Translations under genes and position numbers: made by a program
Shown: one piece after another, positions 1-8,246 of the stretch
How the letters are laid out: each line of letters opens with the position of its first letter
How positions within the stretch are numbered: the first letter of the stretch is position 1
Assembly (NCBI GenBank): GCA_017408725.1
Contig: JAFQUA010000062.1
Coordinates: forward strand, 1-55,396
DNA length: 55,396 bases
Origin: Oscillospiraceae bacterium
Lineage (GTDB): Bacteria > Bacillota_A > Clostridia > Oscillospirales > Oscillospiraceae
Direction: 5' to 3'
The notes under the pieces: model-generated
Told to the model about the DNA's origin: nothing
Databases searched by the model: none
The model's input: only the letters and a program-made list of their open reading frames with translations

Positions 1-391
1 GCTGGACTACGCAGAAGCTGGCGATAACATCGGTGCTCTGCTGCGTGGCGTTGACAAGAAGGAGATCGAAAGAGGCCAGGTTCTGTGCAAGCCCGGCTCC
101 ATCAATCCTCTGACCAAGTTCGCTGGCCAGGTTTACGTCCTGTCCAAGGAAGAAGGCGGCCGCCATACTCCCTTCTTCAACAACTACCGTCCTCAGTTCT
201 ACTTCCGTACCACTGACGTTACCGGTATTATCAACCTGCCCGAAGGCGTTGACATGTGCATGCCCGGCGACAACGTTGTTATGAACGTTGAGCTGATCAC
301 TCCCATCGCTATCGAGAAGGGCCTGCGTTTCGCTATCCGTGAGGGTGGCCGTACCGTCGGTTCCGGCGTCGTTACCGAGATCTTCGAGTAA
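1..391 (+). CDS. tuf: Elongation factor Tu, C-terminal part (5' end outside window)
   Basis: Partial coding region, open from base 2 to a TAA at 389-391, about 129 codons. It holds the second and third beta-barrel domains of EF-Tu, the GTPase that delivers aminoacyl-tRNA to the ribosome. Readable family blocks are [33 protein letters not shown] and the C-terminal [16 protein letters not shown]. The GTPase domain lies upstream of the window. A strong terminator follows 20 bases after the stop, so tuf ends its operon. Codon use is strongly biased (CGT, GGC, AAG), as expected for a highly expressed gene. Confidence 0.97.
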   Translation, partial: LDYAEAGDNIGALLRGVDKKEIERGQVLCKPGSINPLTKFAGQVYVLSKEEGGRHTPFFNNYRPQFYFRTTDVTGIINLPEGVDMCMPGDNVVMNVELITPIAIEKGLRFAIREGGRTVGSGVVTEIFE

Positions 392-411
392 GATTAAGCT
401 TTATCCCAAAA

Positions 412-434
412 CCCCGACCTCTGGTCGGGGTTTT
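412..434 (+). terminator. Rho-independent terminator of tuf
   Basis: CCCCGACC (412-419), loop TCT, GGTCGGGG (423-430), then TTTT. The flanking AAAA/TTTT lengthens the stem. Confidence 0.93.
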
Positions 435-466
435 CTTTTATATGCATTATTTTAACATTTTTTAGG

Positions 467-495
467 TTGGCAGACGGCGTTTTGTCTGGTACAAT
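467..495 (+). promoter_or_regulatory. Sigma-A promoter for the DUF1538/PII operon
   Basis: TTGGCA at 467-472 and TACAAT at 490-495 with a 17-base spacer. It lies just downstream of the tuf terminator and about 37 bases before the start codon. Confidence 0.75.
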
Positions 496-531
496 AAAGG
501 AAAATGTTAAGATGTAGAAAGGTGATGGATT

Positions 532-2055
532 TTGAAGGAACTTTGGACAAAAATTAAGGAGGCATTGGTGTCTGCACTGCCGATCACGCTGATCGTCTAT
601 ATATTGGCGTTGACACCGTTGTTTAACTTTTCTGATTTGGAATTGATCACTTTCACCATCGGTGCTGTTCTGCTGGTGCTTGGTATTGGACTTTTTAATC
701 TGGGTGCGGATTTGGCTATGACACCCATTGGCACACATGTGGGTTCCGGTCTTTCCAGACAACGCAAGCTGGCTCTGCTACTTGCTGTTTGCTTTGTGCT
801 CGGTATGCTGATCACCATTGTGGAACCGGATTTGCTGGTTCTTGCCAAGCAGGTCAGTGCCGTAATGAACGGAACGGTACTGATTTATGCAGTAGGTCTT
901 GGCGTTGGCGGTTTTTTGGTGATTGCGGTCATGAAGATCGTGTTCAAGCGGTCCCTTTCTCAATTTTTGATGTTGTTTTATATGCTGATGTTTGCACTGG
1001 CGCTGATGCTTGTAGTGCAGGGAAATGATCCCCTTCTGCCCCTTGCCTTTGATTCCGGCGGTGTGACTACCGGTCCTATCACCGTTCCCTTTATCATGGC
1101 TCTCGGCGTTGGTATTTCAAGTGTTCTTGGCGACCGTCGGAGTAAGGAGAACAGCTTTGGCCTTGTTGCCTTATGTAGCGTTGGCCCCATCGTGGCGGTA
1201 TTGGTGCTTGGACTGTTTTCTACCAATGACTTGACTTATCAAGTACCGGATTATGCAGTATCCTCTGATATCTTAGGTGCATTTTTGCATACTGCTGCCC
1301 ATACCGCCAAGGAAGTTGCCATTGCATTGGGCTTGATCGTTGTGTTTTTCCTGACTTGCCAAATCATTTTCCTGCGGCTGCCGAAGCGCCGTCTGCTGAA
1401 GATCGCACTGGGCGTTGTGTTTACTTATGTTGGTCTTGTGATGTTCCTTACAGGTGTCAATGTCGGCTTTATGCCCATCGGTTATCAACTTGGTTTTGCT
1501 CTTGCCGGGGGGAATAAAATGTTGCTGACGGTATTTGGCCTTGTTATGGGTGTTTTGGTGGTTCTTGCTGAGCCTGCTATCCATGTTTTGAATACGCAGG
1601 TTGAAGAAGTAACGGGCGGCCTGGTCACGAAAAAGTCTATGATCACCGGTCTGTGTATCGGTGTGGGTGCTTCCATTGCGCTGTCTGTTATCCGAATCAT
1701 TTTTGATTTTTCTCTTGTTTATTACATTATTCCCGGCTACTTTATTTCTTTGGCGCTGAGCCTGTTTGTGCCGCCTGTTTACACAGCTATTGCATTTGAC
1801 TCCGGCGGTGTTGCCAGCGGCCCCATGACATCCGGTTTTATTCTGCCCTTTGCTACAGGTGTCTGTGTTTGTCTGCAGGGCGAGGCTGCGGTGCTGCGGG
1901 ATGCCTTTGGCGTGGTGGCACTGGTAGCTATGACACCCCTGATTACCATTCAGTTGCTTGGTTTCCGATCCATCATGGATCGCAGAGTAAAGGAGCACCG
2001 TGCTATGAAGCGGATTTTGGATGCGGACGACCAGCAGATAATCAATTTTATGTAA
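532..2055 (+). CDS. DUF1538 family polytopic membrane protein (duplicated)
   Basis: 507-residue integral membrane protein starting at TTG 532; AAAGGTG at 518-524 is the ribosome site and the nearby ATG at 525 is out of frame. It contains two homologous halves. Each has an amphipathic block (DLLVLAKQV near residue 100, PAIHVLNTQV near 350) and a later AFDSGGV..GP(I/M)T signature (near 175 and 420). That pattern is typical of DUF1538. The biochemical function of the family is unknown; the inverted or duplicated halves with Gly-rich re-entrant-like motifs suggest a transporter. Two PII-like genes follow at 12- and 5-base gaps, so PII control of transport is an inference from context. Confidence 0.85.
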   Translation: MKELWTKIKEALVSALPITLIVYILALTPLFNFSDLELITFTIGAVLLVLGIGLFNLGADLAMTPIGTHVGSGLSRQRKLALLLAVCFVLGMLITIVEPDLLVLAKQVSAVMNGTVLIYAVGLGVGGFLVIAVMKIVFKRSLSQFLMLFYMLMFALALMLVVQGNDPLLPLAFDSGGVTTGPITVPFIMALGVGISSVLGDRRSKENSFGLVALCSVGPIVAVLVLGLFSTNDLTYQVPDYAVSSDILGAFLHTAAHTAKEVAIALGLIVVFFLTCQIIFLRLPKRRLLKIALGVVFTYVGLVMFLTGVNVGFMPIGYQLGFALAGGNKMLLTVFGLVMGVLVVLAEPAIHVLNTQVEEVTGGLVTKKSMITGLCIGVGASIALSVIRIIFDFSLVYYIIPGYFISLALSLFVPPVYTAIAFDSGGVASGPMTSGFILPFATGVCVCLQGEAAVLRDAFGVVALVAMTPLITIQLLGFRSIMDRRVKEHRAMKRILDADDQQIINFM

Positions 2056-2067
2056 GGAGGAGCATTT

Positions 2068-2433
2068 ATGCAAAATACGATCAACGAATCTGCAATTAAA
2101 AAGCTGAAGCTTCTCTGCACTATAGTAGATCGCGCCAAAGGTGAGTTTTATCTGGATGTGATCAGCCAGTTTGAAGTGAATTGCCAAATGGCAATGGGTG
2201 GTATGGGTACGGCTAAATCCGATTTAATCGACATGCTGGGACTGACGATCCATAAAGCTGTAATTTTCAGCGTGGTTCGGGAGGATAAGATGGAGCAGAT
2301 TATGCACTGTCTGGAGGATAAGTTTGAAACCATTAAGAACGGCAAAGGAATTGCCTTTGCGGTACCCTTAAGCAGTGTGATCGGCGTGAATCTGTATCAG
2401 TTTTTGAGCAATAACCGCATAGGAAGGGAGTAA
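2068..2433 (+). CDS. PII-like signalling protein (first of two)
   Basis: 121 residues; start ATG with GGAGGAG 6-7 bases upstream. The ferredoxin-like PII fold is suggested by the paired core LKLLCTIVDRAKGEFYLDVI / KAVIFSVVRED and the C-terminal GKGIAFAVPLSSVIGV, which matches the 'G.IFVLPVE.V' end of PII proteins. The T-loop is short and lacks the classical uridylylated Tyr block, so this is a divergent PII rather than GlnB/GlnK. It lies between the DUF1538 transporter-like protein and a second PII-like gene, all probably one transcript from the promoter at 467-495. The ligand is unknown. Confidence 0.8.
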   Translation: MQNTINESAIKKLKLLCTIVDRAKGEFYLDVISQFEVNCQMAMGGMGTAKSDLIDMLGLTIHKAVIFSVVREDKMEQIMHCLEDKFETIKNGKGIAFAVPLSSVIGVNLYQFLSNNRIGRE

Positions 2434-2438
2434 AGACT

Positions 2439-2780
2439 ATGATGACAGATAACCATGAAGTGATTTTTGCCATCGTCAATTCCGGTTTTGCCGAGGATGT
2501 GATGGAGGTTGCCAAGGAGCAGGGTGCCCGAGGAGGCACGATCCTTAATGCAAGAGGTGTTGCAAAGGAAGAAGCTGCGGCATTTTTCGGTATTACGCTC
2601 CATGCGGAAAAAGAAATTTTGATGATGGTCGTGGAAAAAGATATCCGCGATAATGTACTCAATGCCATCTATAAGGAAATGGGTATGGCAAAGGCGGCGC
2701 AAGGTATCGCATTTTCGTTGCCTGTAACGGATGTCGCCGGACTGGCACAGAAACCCCAGCCGGAAAAAACGGAAGAATAA
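2439..2780 (+). CDS. PII-like signalling protein (second of two)
   Basis: 113 residues; two adjacent ATGs (2439, 2442) behind AGGAAGGGAG (2421-2430). The sequence EVIFAIVNSGFAEDVMEVAKEQGARGGTIL..RG and AQGIAFSLPVTDVAGL match the core strands and C-terminal strand of PII-family proteins, with ARGGTILNARG in the T-loop position. It differs clearly from the preceding copy, so this is an old pair and not a recent duplication. A bidirectional terminator starts 4 bases after the stop. The two could form homotrimers or mixed trimers; the sequence does not decide this. Confidence 0.85.
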   Translation: MMTDNHEVIFAIVNSGFAEDVMEVAKEQGARGGTILNARGVAKEEAAAFFGITLHAEKEILMMVVEKDIRDNVLNAIYKEMGMAKAAQGIAFSLPVTDVAGLAQKPQPEKTEE

Positions 2781-2783
2781 GAA

Positions 2784-2813
2784 AAGCACCGCTCGAAAGA
2801 GCGGTGCTTTTTT
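2784..2813. terminator. Bidirectional terminator between the PII operon and rnpB
   Basis: AAGCACCGCTC (2784-2794), GAAA tetraloop, GAGCGGTGCTT (2799-2809) then TTTT. On the minus strand the same hairpin is followed by TTTTC and sits directly after the RNase P RNA 3' end. Confidence 0.93.
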
Positions 2814-2818
2814 GGTCG

Positions 2819-3163
2819 CGACGCAGGTCTGTAAGCCGGGTTCTGTCTTGACAGCCATCTATCTAGTCCCGCAATTGCTCACGGGATCAAGCCGCCTCCT
2901 CGAAACGGTCGGGCAGACCTTATATGTTTCTCCACGGCGTTGCTCCGGGATAGAGTTTACAGCACCCCAATGTTCCCATGAGGCGGGTGCGCTCTTACCG
3001 CACCTTTTCACTATGACCGGTAAACCGGCTACATCTCTCTGTTGCACTTGTCCTGAGGTCACCCTCGGCGGGCGTTACCCGTTATCCCTGCCCTGTGGAG
3101 CCCGGACTTTCCTCACCTGCAGCCTTTCGGCTTGCAGCCGCGGCTGTCCGACCTGGTTGCGTA
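2819..3163 (-). ncRNA. rnpB: RNase P RNA, class A
   Basis: Catalytic RNA that trims tRNA 5' leaders. On the minus strand it shows the diagnostic P4/CR-I segment GAGGAAAGTCCGGGCTC and the 3' segment ACAGAACCCGGCTTACAGAC. The 5' and 3' ends (AGGTC and GACCT with flanking ACG/CGT) pair as helix P1, which sets the ends to within a few bases. The layout, with P10-P12-like and P15/P16-like stems, reads as class A and not the Bacillus class B form. Open frames seen across this region are accidental. Confidence 0.95.
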
Positions 3164-3166
3164 ATT

Positions 3167-3195
3167 ATTGTACCCCAAAGCGGTGTGGTTGTCAA
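3167..3195 (-). promoter_or_regulatory. rnpB promoter
   Basis: On the minus strand TTGACA (3195-3190), 17 bases, TACAAT (3172-3167). The start point falls near 3160, matching the RNA 5' end. Confidence 0.9.
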
Positions 3196-3200
3196 ATGTC

Positions 3201-3229
3201 TTGCAAATTCTTTTGGGAAAGGATATACT
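3201..3229 (+). promoter_or_regulatory. Promoter for murD-ispD-ispF
   Basis: TTGCAA (3201-3206), 17 bases, TATACT (3224-3229). It is divergent from the rnpB promoter; the two -35 boxes are 5 bases apart. Confidence 0.75.
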
Positions 3230-3264
3230 ATAACTGAATCAAAATAGGGAACGGGGAATGTAAA

Positions 3265-4626
3265 ATGGTCAGTGCATTTGATAGTTATTTTACATCGTTA
3301 AAAGATAAAAGGATTGCGGTGCTGGGCTTGGGTGTCAGCAACCGTCCGTTGGTGCGGCTGCTGTTGGAGTTTGGTTGCGATGTGACAGGCTGCGACCGGA
3401 CACCACGGGAAAAGCTGGATGAGGAAGTGCTGGAGCTGGAGAAACAGGGTTGCAAACTGAGCTTGGGAGACGGTTATCTGGAAGGGATCACCGCAGATGT
3501 GGTATTCCGTACCCCCGGTATGCATCCGAATAATCCGGCACTGGTAATCTTGCGGGAAAACGGCGTGGAAGTTACATCGGAAATGGAAGTGTTCTTTGAG
3601 GTCTGCCCCTGCCGGATCCTTGCGGTGACTGGCTCTGACGGAAAGACCACCACAACGACACTGATTTCCGAGATGCTGAAGGCCCAAGGGAAAAATGTAT
3701 GGCTGGGCGGTAATATCGGTACACCGTTGCTGCCGCTGGTGCGGCAGATGAATCCGGATGACTTTGCTGTGGTAGAGCTCAGCTCCTTCCAGTTAATGGA
3801 TATGAAGCGCAGCGCTTCCGTGGCTGTCGTTACCAATCTTTCCCCCAATCATTTAGATGTCCATAAGGATATGGATGAGTATGTGGATGCAAAGAAGAAT
3901 ATCTTCCGCTTCCAGAGTGAAAATGACCTGCTGGTCGTGAATGCGGACAATGCCATTACAAACGCGCTTTCCGGTAACGGTACAACAAAGAAATTTTCCC
4001 GTCTGGGCGAGGCGTATGTGTGCCTGCAGGACGGCTGGATCTGCCGAAATGGCGAAAAGGTGCTGGATACCAAGGAAATTTTGATCCCCGGTGTCCACAA
4101 TATAGAAAATTACATGGCAGCGGTCCTTGCGGTGGAGGGACTGGTGGAGGACGATACCATCCGCCGTGTTGCTAAGACCTTCGGTGGTGTGGAGCACCGG
4201 ATTGAACTGGTACGGGTCAAGGACGGAGTGCGTTTTTACAATGACTCCATTGCCTCCAGCCCCAGCAGAACCATTGCAGGTCTGCGAAGCTTTTCTGAAA
4301 AGGTGATCTTGATTGCCGGTGGGTATGATAAGAATATTCCCTATGATATTCTTGGCCCGGAAATTTGCGCGCATGTGAACAAGCTGTTTGTCAACGGCGC
4401 TACCGGCGGTAAGATCCGCGCGGCGGTGGAAAATTGCCCTCAGTATGTACCCGGCGTACCGGAGATCATCGATTGCGATGATTTTACGGATGCGGTTTAT
4501 AAGTCTGCCGCTGTGGCAAAGGCTGGGGATGTGGTGCTGATGAGCCCTGCCAGTGCTGCCTTTGACCAATTTAAAAATTTCATGGCTCGGGGAAATTACT
4601 TTAAGAAACTCATAATGGAGCTGTAA
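3265..4626 (+). CDS. murD: UDP-N-acetylmuramoyl-L-alanine:D-glutamate ligase
   Basis: Cytoplasmic ATP-dependent ligase that adds D-glutamate to UDP-MurNAc-L-Ala in peptidoglycan synthesis. 453 residues, normal for MurD. It has an N-terminal Rossmann-like domain (GLGVSNRPLVRLL), the ATP P-loop GSDGKTTTT at residues 123-131, the Mur-ligase block ELSSFQL, NLSPNHLDVH, and the C-terminal domain with FYNDSIASSPSRTIAGLRSF and GGYDKN. Start ATG follows AGGGAACGGGG. It is followed 3 bases later by ispD, so cell-wall and isoprenoid (lipid carrier) precursor genes share a transcript. Confidence 0.96.
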   Translation: MVSAFDSYFTSLKDKRIAVLGLGVSNRPLVRLLLEFGCDVTGCDRTPREKLDEEVLELEKQGCKLSLGDGYLEGITADVVFRTPGMHPNNPALVILRENGVEVTSEMEVFFEVCPCRILAVTGSDGKTTTTTLISEMLKAQGKNVWLGGNIGTPLLPLVRQMNPDDFAVVELSSFQLMDMKRSASVAVVTNLSPNHLDVHKDMDEYVDAKKNIFRFQSENDLLVVNADNAITNALSGNGTTKKFSRLGEAYVCLQDGWICRNGEKVLDTKEILIPGVHNIENYMAAVLAVEGLVEDDTIRRVAKTFGGVEHRIELVRVKDGVRFYNDSIASSPSRTIAGLRSFSEKVILIAGGYDKNIPYDILGPEICAHVNKLFVNGATGGKIRAAVENCPQYVPGVPEIIDCDDFTDAVYKSAAVAKAGDVVLMSPASAAFDQFKNFMARGNYFKKLIMEL

Positions 4627-4629
4627 AGT

Positions 4630-5352
4630 ATGGATATTTCCAAGTATACAAAGGCCGCACGAAAGGTGCTGCCACTGAAATACTGTGCCGCTGTGATCGT
4701 GGCGGCGGGTACAGCCTCCCGCATGGGAGGCATCGATAAGGTTATGGCACCGTTGGGGGGCGAGCCTATGATCGTCCGCACTGTGCGGACATTCCAGCAG
4801 TGTGATGCTATTCGGGAAATCGCTGTGGTGACCCGTGAGGATCTTTTGGTGCCAATCATGGACCTTTGCCATGGCTTTGATAAGCTGAAGGCGGTGATCG
4901 TTGGTGGCAGCAGCCGTCCGGAGTCTGTTGCCAAGGGCTTGGCGGCGCTGTCGGCCAAAGCAAAGCTGGTAGCGGTGCAGGACGGCGCCCGGCCTCTGGT
5001 TAGCTGGCAGGTGATCGACAGAACAGTAAGAGCGGCCAACAGCTACGGCGCAGCCGCACCGGCTATTCCGGTCAAGGATACCGTCAAGGAAGTGCGTGGC
5101 GGCGTTGTTGTGCAGACTCCGGACAGAAGCGCGCTGCAGGCGGTACAGACACCCCAGGTGTTTGATCTGGAGCTTTTGAAGGGCGCTTTGACCAAGGCGT
5201 TTCAAGAGGAAGCCCAAATCACGGATGACTGTTCCGCAGTTGAGCGGCTGGGAATGTCTGTGAAGATCGTGGAAGGCGATGAGCGCAATATTAAGGTGAC
5301 GACCCCGCTGGACCTGAAAATTGCGGAGCTGTTTTTGGAGGAAATGAAATGA
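4630..5352 (+). CDS. ispD: 2-C-methyl-D-erythritol 4-phosphate cytidylyltransferase
   Basis: Third step of the MEP isoprenoid pathway: CTP + MEP to CDP-ME. 240 residues. Nucleotide-binding [16 protein letters not shown] (about residues 22-37), the QDGARPLV block near 117, QTPQVF and TDDCSAVE all match IspD. About 17 residues precede the usual family start, and the ATG is supported by GGAG 9 bases upstream. The stop overlaps the ispF start (ATGA, 5349-5352), so the two MEP enzymes are translationally coupled. Confidence 0.95.
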   Translation: MDISKYTKAARKVLPLKYCAAVIVAAGTASRMGGIDKVMAPLGGEPMIVRTVRTFQQCDAIREIAVVTREDLLVPIMDLCHGFDKLKAVIVGGSSRPESVAKGLAALSAKAKLVAVQDGARPLVSWQVIDRTVRAANSYGAAAPAIPVKDTVKEVRGGVVVQTPDRSALQAVQTPQVFDLELLKGALTKAFQEEAQITDDCSAVERLGMSVKIVEGDERNIKVTTPLDLKIAELFLEEMK

Positions 5353-5819
5353 GGATCGGACACGGTTATGATGTACACCGTTTTGCTGAGGATCGGGCGC
5401 TGATCCTTGGCGGTGAGAAAATCGATTTCCGGGTAGGGTTACTGGGCCATTCCGATGCGGATGTCTTGCTCCACGCTGTGATGGATGCGCTGCTGGGGGC
5501 TGCCGGTTTGCGGGATATCGGTTATCATTTTCCGGATACCGACATGCGCTACAAGGGAGCAGATTCCCGTGTTCTGCTTCGTGCGGTTCGGGAAAAGCTG
5601 GATGCGGCAGGGTACCGGGTGAGCAATGTGGATGCTACTGTGATCGCCCAGGCACCCAAGCTGAAGCCTCATATTCCCAAGATGATGGAGAATATTGCCG
5701 CGGATCTGGGGATTGATGTAAGCCGGGTCAATGTGAAAGCAACTACCGAGGAGGGACTTGGCTTTACCGGTGAAATGCAGGGCATGGCTTGCCACGCAGT
5801 TTGTCTTTTGGAAGAATGA
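5349..5819 (+). CDS. ispF: 2-C-methyl-D-erythritol 2,4-cyclodiphosphate synthase
   Basis: Cyclises CDP-ME 2-phosphate to MEcPP with release of CMP. 156 residues, typical length. Metal-binding DVH at residues 8-10 ([11 protein letters not shown]), [19 protein letters not shown] with the third metal His, [10 protein letters not shown] and [10 protein letters not shown] are intact. The enzyme is a homotrimer in characterised relatives. Overlaps ispD by 4 bases and is the last gene before a terminator. Confidence 0.97.
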   Translation: MRIGHGYDVHRFAEDRALILGGEKIDFRVGLLGHSDADVLLHAVMDALLGAAGLRDIGYHFPDTDMRYKGADSRVLLRAVREKLDAAGYRVSNVDATVIAQAPKLKPHIPKMMENIAADLGIDVSRVNVKATTEEGLGFTGEMQGMACHAVCLLEE

Positions 5820-5846
5820 AAGGATGTGCTTCGGCACATCCTTTTT
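5819..5846 (+). terminator. Terminator after ispF
   Basis: GGATGTGC (5822-5829), TTCG tetraloop, GCACATCC (5834-5841), TTTTT; the AAA before the stem overlaps the ispF stop. Confidence 0.93.
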
Positions 5847-5903
5847 CTTTATGTCAGCACCCTTTCGACGGCTTTTGCATAGGCTAAGCCGGGAGGGATC
5901 AAA

Positions 5904-6158
5904 ATGAAACACGATTGGCTGATTACTTTTCGATCGGTGACCTTTGCACAAAAAGGAGAACGCAGGATGAAAAACGCGGGAATCGACTGCATGCTCCAAA
6001 GAACACCAAGGGAATTGTCCGAGCGGGGCTGCGGCTACTGCCTGCGTCTGCAAGGGAAAGACGCGGCAGCTGCGGTGAATCTGCTGCGGGAAAATCAACT
6101 GACATTCGGTAAGGTATATGCCTTGTCGTCCGGTCATCCGGAGGAGCGGGTGCTATGA
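5904..6158 (+). CDS. DUF3343 protein (putative sulfur/selenium carrier-like)
   Basis: 84 residues, start ATG behind GGGAGGGA. WLITFRSVTFAQKGERRMKNAGI and RTPRELSERGCGYCLRL match DUF3343, whose members resemble small TusA/YedF-type carriers and keep a Cys after a Gly-rich turn (here GCGYC). The stop overlaps the start of a cysteine-desulfurase-like gene, so the product may accept sulfur or selenium from that enzyme. That role is inferred from neighbourhood and not shown for this gene. Confidence 0.8.
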   Translation: MKHDWLITFRSVTFAQKGERRMKNAGIDCMLQRTPRELSERGCGYCLRLQGKDAAAAVNLLRENQLTFGKVYALSSGHPEERVL

Positions 6159-7255
6159 TCTATCTGGATAACGGTGCTACCTCTTTTCATAAGCCTGCCG
6201 CGGTGCGGCAGGCGGTTTTGCAGGCGATGGAGCAATGCGCCAATCCCGGACGGGGCGGATATCCTGCCGCCATGGCAGCGGCGGAAACCGTATACCGCTG
6301 CCGGGAAACGGCGGCAGAGATGTTTGGATGTGAACCGGAGCAGGTAGTATTCACATCAAACTGCACCCACGGCCTGAATATCGCCATACAGGATCTGGTA
6401 AAACCGGGGGATAAAGTCGTGATATCCGGTTTTGAACACAACGCGGTGACAAGACCGCTGCATATGCTTGGGACCCGGGTAAAGGTGGCGGGCAGAAAGC
6501 TGTTTGACTGGGAAAATACGTTAGAGGAATTTGAAAAGGCTTTGCGGGAAGGGGCGGATGCTGCGGTATTTACCCATGTTTCCAATGTGTTTGGGTATAT
6601 CTTGCCGGTGGATGAAATGGCGCAGCTCTGCCATCAGCACGGTGTTCCTTTTATTTTGGATGCGGCCCAATCTGCCGGGTGCATTCCCGTAGACTTGCGA
6701 AAGCTGGGAGCGGAGTATATCGCCATGCCTGGACACAAAGGTTTGCTGGGTCCTCAAGGTACCGGACTTTTGCTGTGTGGGCGTGTTCCGAAGCCGCTGA
6801 TGGCAGGAGGTACGGGAAGTGATTCCGTGAATCAAAATATGCCGGATTATTTGCCGGACCGTCTGGAGGCGGGTACGGTAAATGTTCCTGGGATTGCCGG
6901 ACTGTCTGCCGGTTTGCGATCTTTGAAGAGCATTGGAGTCAATACGGTATTTCAGCGGGAGCACAGAGCCTTGGAGCGAACAGTTGCAGACTTGAAAGAG
7001 GCGGGATTTCAGGTATTTTCCGGAGACCATCAAGCATCAACGGTGTCCTTTGTGCCGGATGTGGATTGCGAGGAATTTGCAAGCAAATTGGCGAAGCAGG
7101 GGATTGCGGTACGCTCTGGATTGCATTGCGCCCCCTTGGCCCATGAAAGCGCCGGAACACTGGACTGTGGAACGGTGCGTGTCAGCTATGGAATGGATGC
7201 ATCTTATAGCCAGGCTGCAGCGCTTCGGCGGGCGCTGTCCCGTTGCGTCAGATAA
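6155..7255 (+). CDS. Class V aminotransferase, cysteine desulfurase family
   Basis: 366 residues, PLP enzyme of the IscS/NifS/SufS fold that would release sulfur from cysteine as an enzyme-bound persulfide. It has MIYLDNGATSFHKPAAV at the N-terminus, FTSNCTHGLNIAI, HVSNVFGYILPVDEMA, the PLP region DAAQSAG, Schiff-base Lys195 in PGHKGLLGPQGTG, and Cys325 in RSGLHCAPLAHE as the active-site Cys. Coupled by ATGA overlap to the DUF3343 gene. No IscU-like scaffold follows, so this is probably a dedicated desulfurase (or selenocysteine lyase) working with its small partner. Confidence 0.87.
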   Translation: MIYLDNGATSFHKPAAVRQAVLQAMEQCANPGRGGYPAAMAAAETVYRCRETAAEMFGCEPEQVVFTSNCTHGLNIAIQDLVKPGDKVVISGFEHNAVTRPLHMLGTRVKVAGRKLFDWENTLEEFEKALREGADAAVFTHVSNVFGYILPVDEMAQLCHQHGVPFILDAAQSAGCIPVDLRKLGAEYIAMPGHKGLLGPQGTGLLLCGRVPKPLMAGGTGSDSVNQNMPDYLPDRLEAGTVNVPGIAGLSAGLRSLKSIGVNTVFQREHRALERTVADLKEAGFQVFSGDHQASTVSFVPDVDCEEFASKLAKQGIAVRSGLHCAPLAHESAGTLDCGTVRVSYGMDASYSQAAALRRALSRCVR

Positions 7256-7279
7256 GCGAAAATATTTTTTGGTTTTCTA

Positions 7280-7308
7280 TTGCCATTGCAGCGAAAATCC
7301 GCTATAAT
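7280..7308 (+). promoter_or_regulatory. Promoter for the cdaA operon
   Basis: TTGCCA (7280-7285), 17 bases, TATAAT (7303-7308). The leader to the start codon is about 70 bases and holds an imperfect inverted repeat (ATGCGGT...ACCGTAT, about 7330-7355) with no clear terminator. Confidence 0.85.
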
Positions 7309-7385
7309 AGTACGGATAATAGGCTTGGTATGCGGTTTTTTCGAAGACCGTATTTTAAGGATAAAAAAGAGGTAGGTGCACCGCT

Positions 7386-8246
7386 ATGAACAGTATTCAG
7401 GAACTCCTTCAGCAGCTGACCAGAATGACATGGTCGGATTATCTGGATATTATCATTGTTGCATATTTGCTGTATCGGATCCTTCCGCTGATCCGCACCA
7501 CCGGCACAGCCCGCGTTGCAAGGGCAGTGGTCGTAATCATAGTTGTGGCTTGGATCACGGATGAATGGAAACTGCATACCATCAGCTTTATTCTGGAGCA
7601 ATTTTTGCAGGTTGGATTGATTGCTCTTGTGGTACTGTTCCAGCCGGAGCTTCGCCGGATGCTGGACCATCTGGGCAATATGAAGCTTAGCAAATTTTTG
7701 GGTGCGGAGAAACCGGTTCCGGAAATGGCACCGGTTATTACCCAGACAGTTATGGCCTGTGAAGTTATGAGCCGGGAGCGGGTGGGCGCACTGATCGTCT
7801 TTGCCAGAGAGAATCATCTGGATGAGTATTACAAAACCGGCACCTTGATCGACGCGCAGGTGTCTGAGCAATTGATCCGCAATGTGTTTTTCCCAAAAGC
7901 TGCGCTGCACGACGGCGCAATGATCATTCGTAATGGCCGCGTGGCTGTTGCCGGCTGTGTGCTGCCCCTTTCAGAAAGTGACCGCCTCAGTGCGGATCTG
8001 GGAACCCGGCACCGGGCCGGTGTGGGTATCAGCGAGGTTTCGGATGCCGTGGTCGTGATCGTATCGGAAGAGTCGGGTACCATTTCTGTTGCTGTGGGTG
8101 GCATGCTTAAGCGGCATCTGGCACCCCAAACGCTTGAGCGGCTGCTGCGTAATGAGCTTTGTGCCGATGAACTGCCCCAGCGTGAGAATTTGGCTGTTCG
8201 TTTGCGTCAGAAGCTGTATAAGAAGGGCAAGGAGGAGCAAGAATGA
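7386..8246 (+). CDS. cdaA: Diadenylate cyclase CdaA (membrane-bound)
   Basis: Makes cyclic di-AMP from two ATP, a messenger controlling potassium and osmolyte uptake and wall homeostasis. 286 residues: three N-terminal membrane segments (about 18-90), then the DAC domain with catalytic D176-G177-A178 and R208-H209-R210. Both signature motifs are intact. Start ATG 7386 follows AGAGGTAGG. The next gene overlaps by 4 bases and encodes its YbbR-domain partner, the usual cdaA-cdaR pair. Confidence 0.96.
   Translation: MNSIQELLQQLTRMTWSDYLDIIIVAYLLYRILPLIRTTGTARVARAVVVIIVVAWITDEWKLHTISFILEQFLQVGLIALVVLFQPELRRMLDHLGNMKLSKFLGAEKPVPEMAPVITQTVMACEVMSRERVGALIVFARENHLDEYYKTGTLIDAQVSEQLIRNVFFPKAALHDGAMIIRNGRVAVAGCVLPLSESDRLSADLGTRHRAGVGISEVSDAVVVIVSEESGTISVAVGGMLKRHLAPQTLERLLRNELCADELPQRENLAVRLRQKLYKKGKEEQE

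Noticed and set aside
2731..3237. Open frames across 2731-3237 on both strands
   Set aside because: They lie over RNase P RNA, whose conserved segments and promoter explain the region.
3853..5217. 454-codon minus-strand frame opposite murD and ispD
   Set aside because: No recognisable motif, no ribosome site, low-complexity His/Gln/Arg-rich translation typical of antisense shadows, and both plus-strand genes are certain.
7330..7355. Inverted repeat in the cdaA leader as a riboswitch or attenuator
   Set aside because: Only one imperfect stem, no T-run and no conserved aptamer features.
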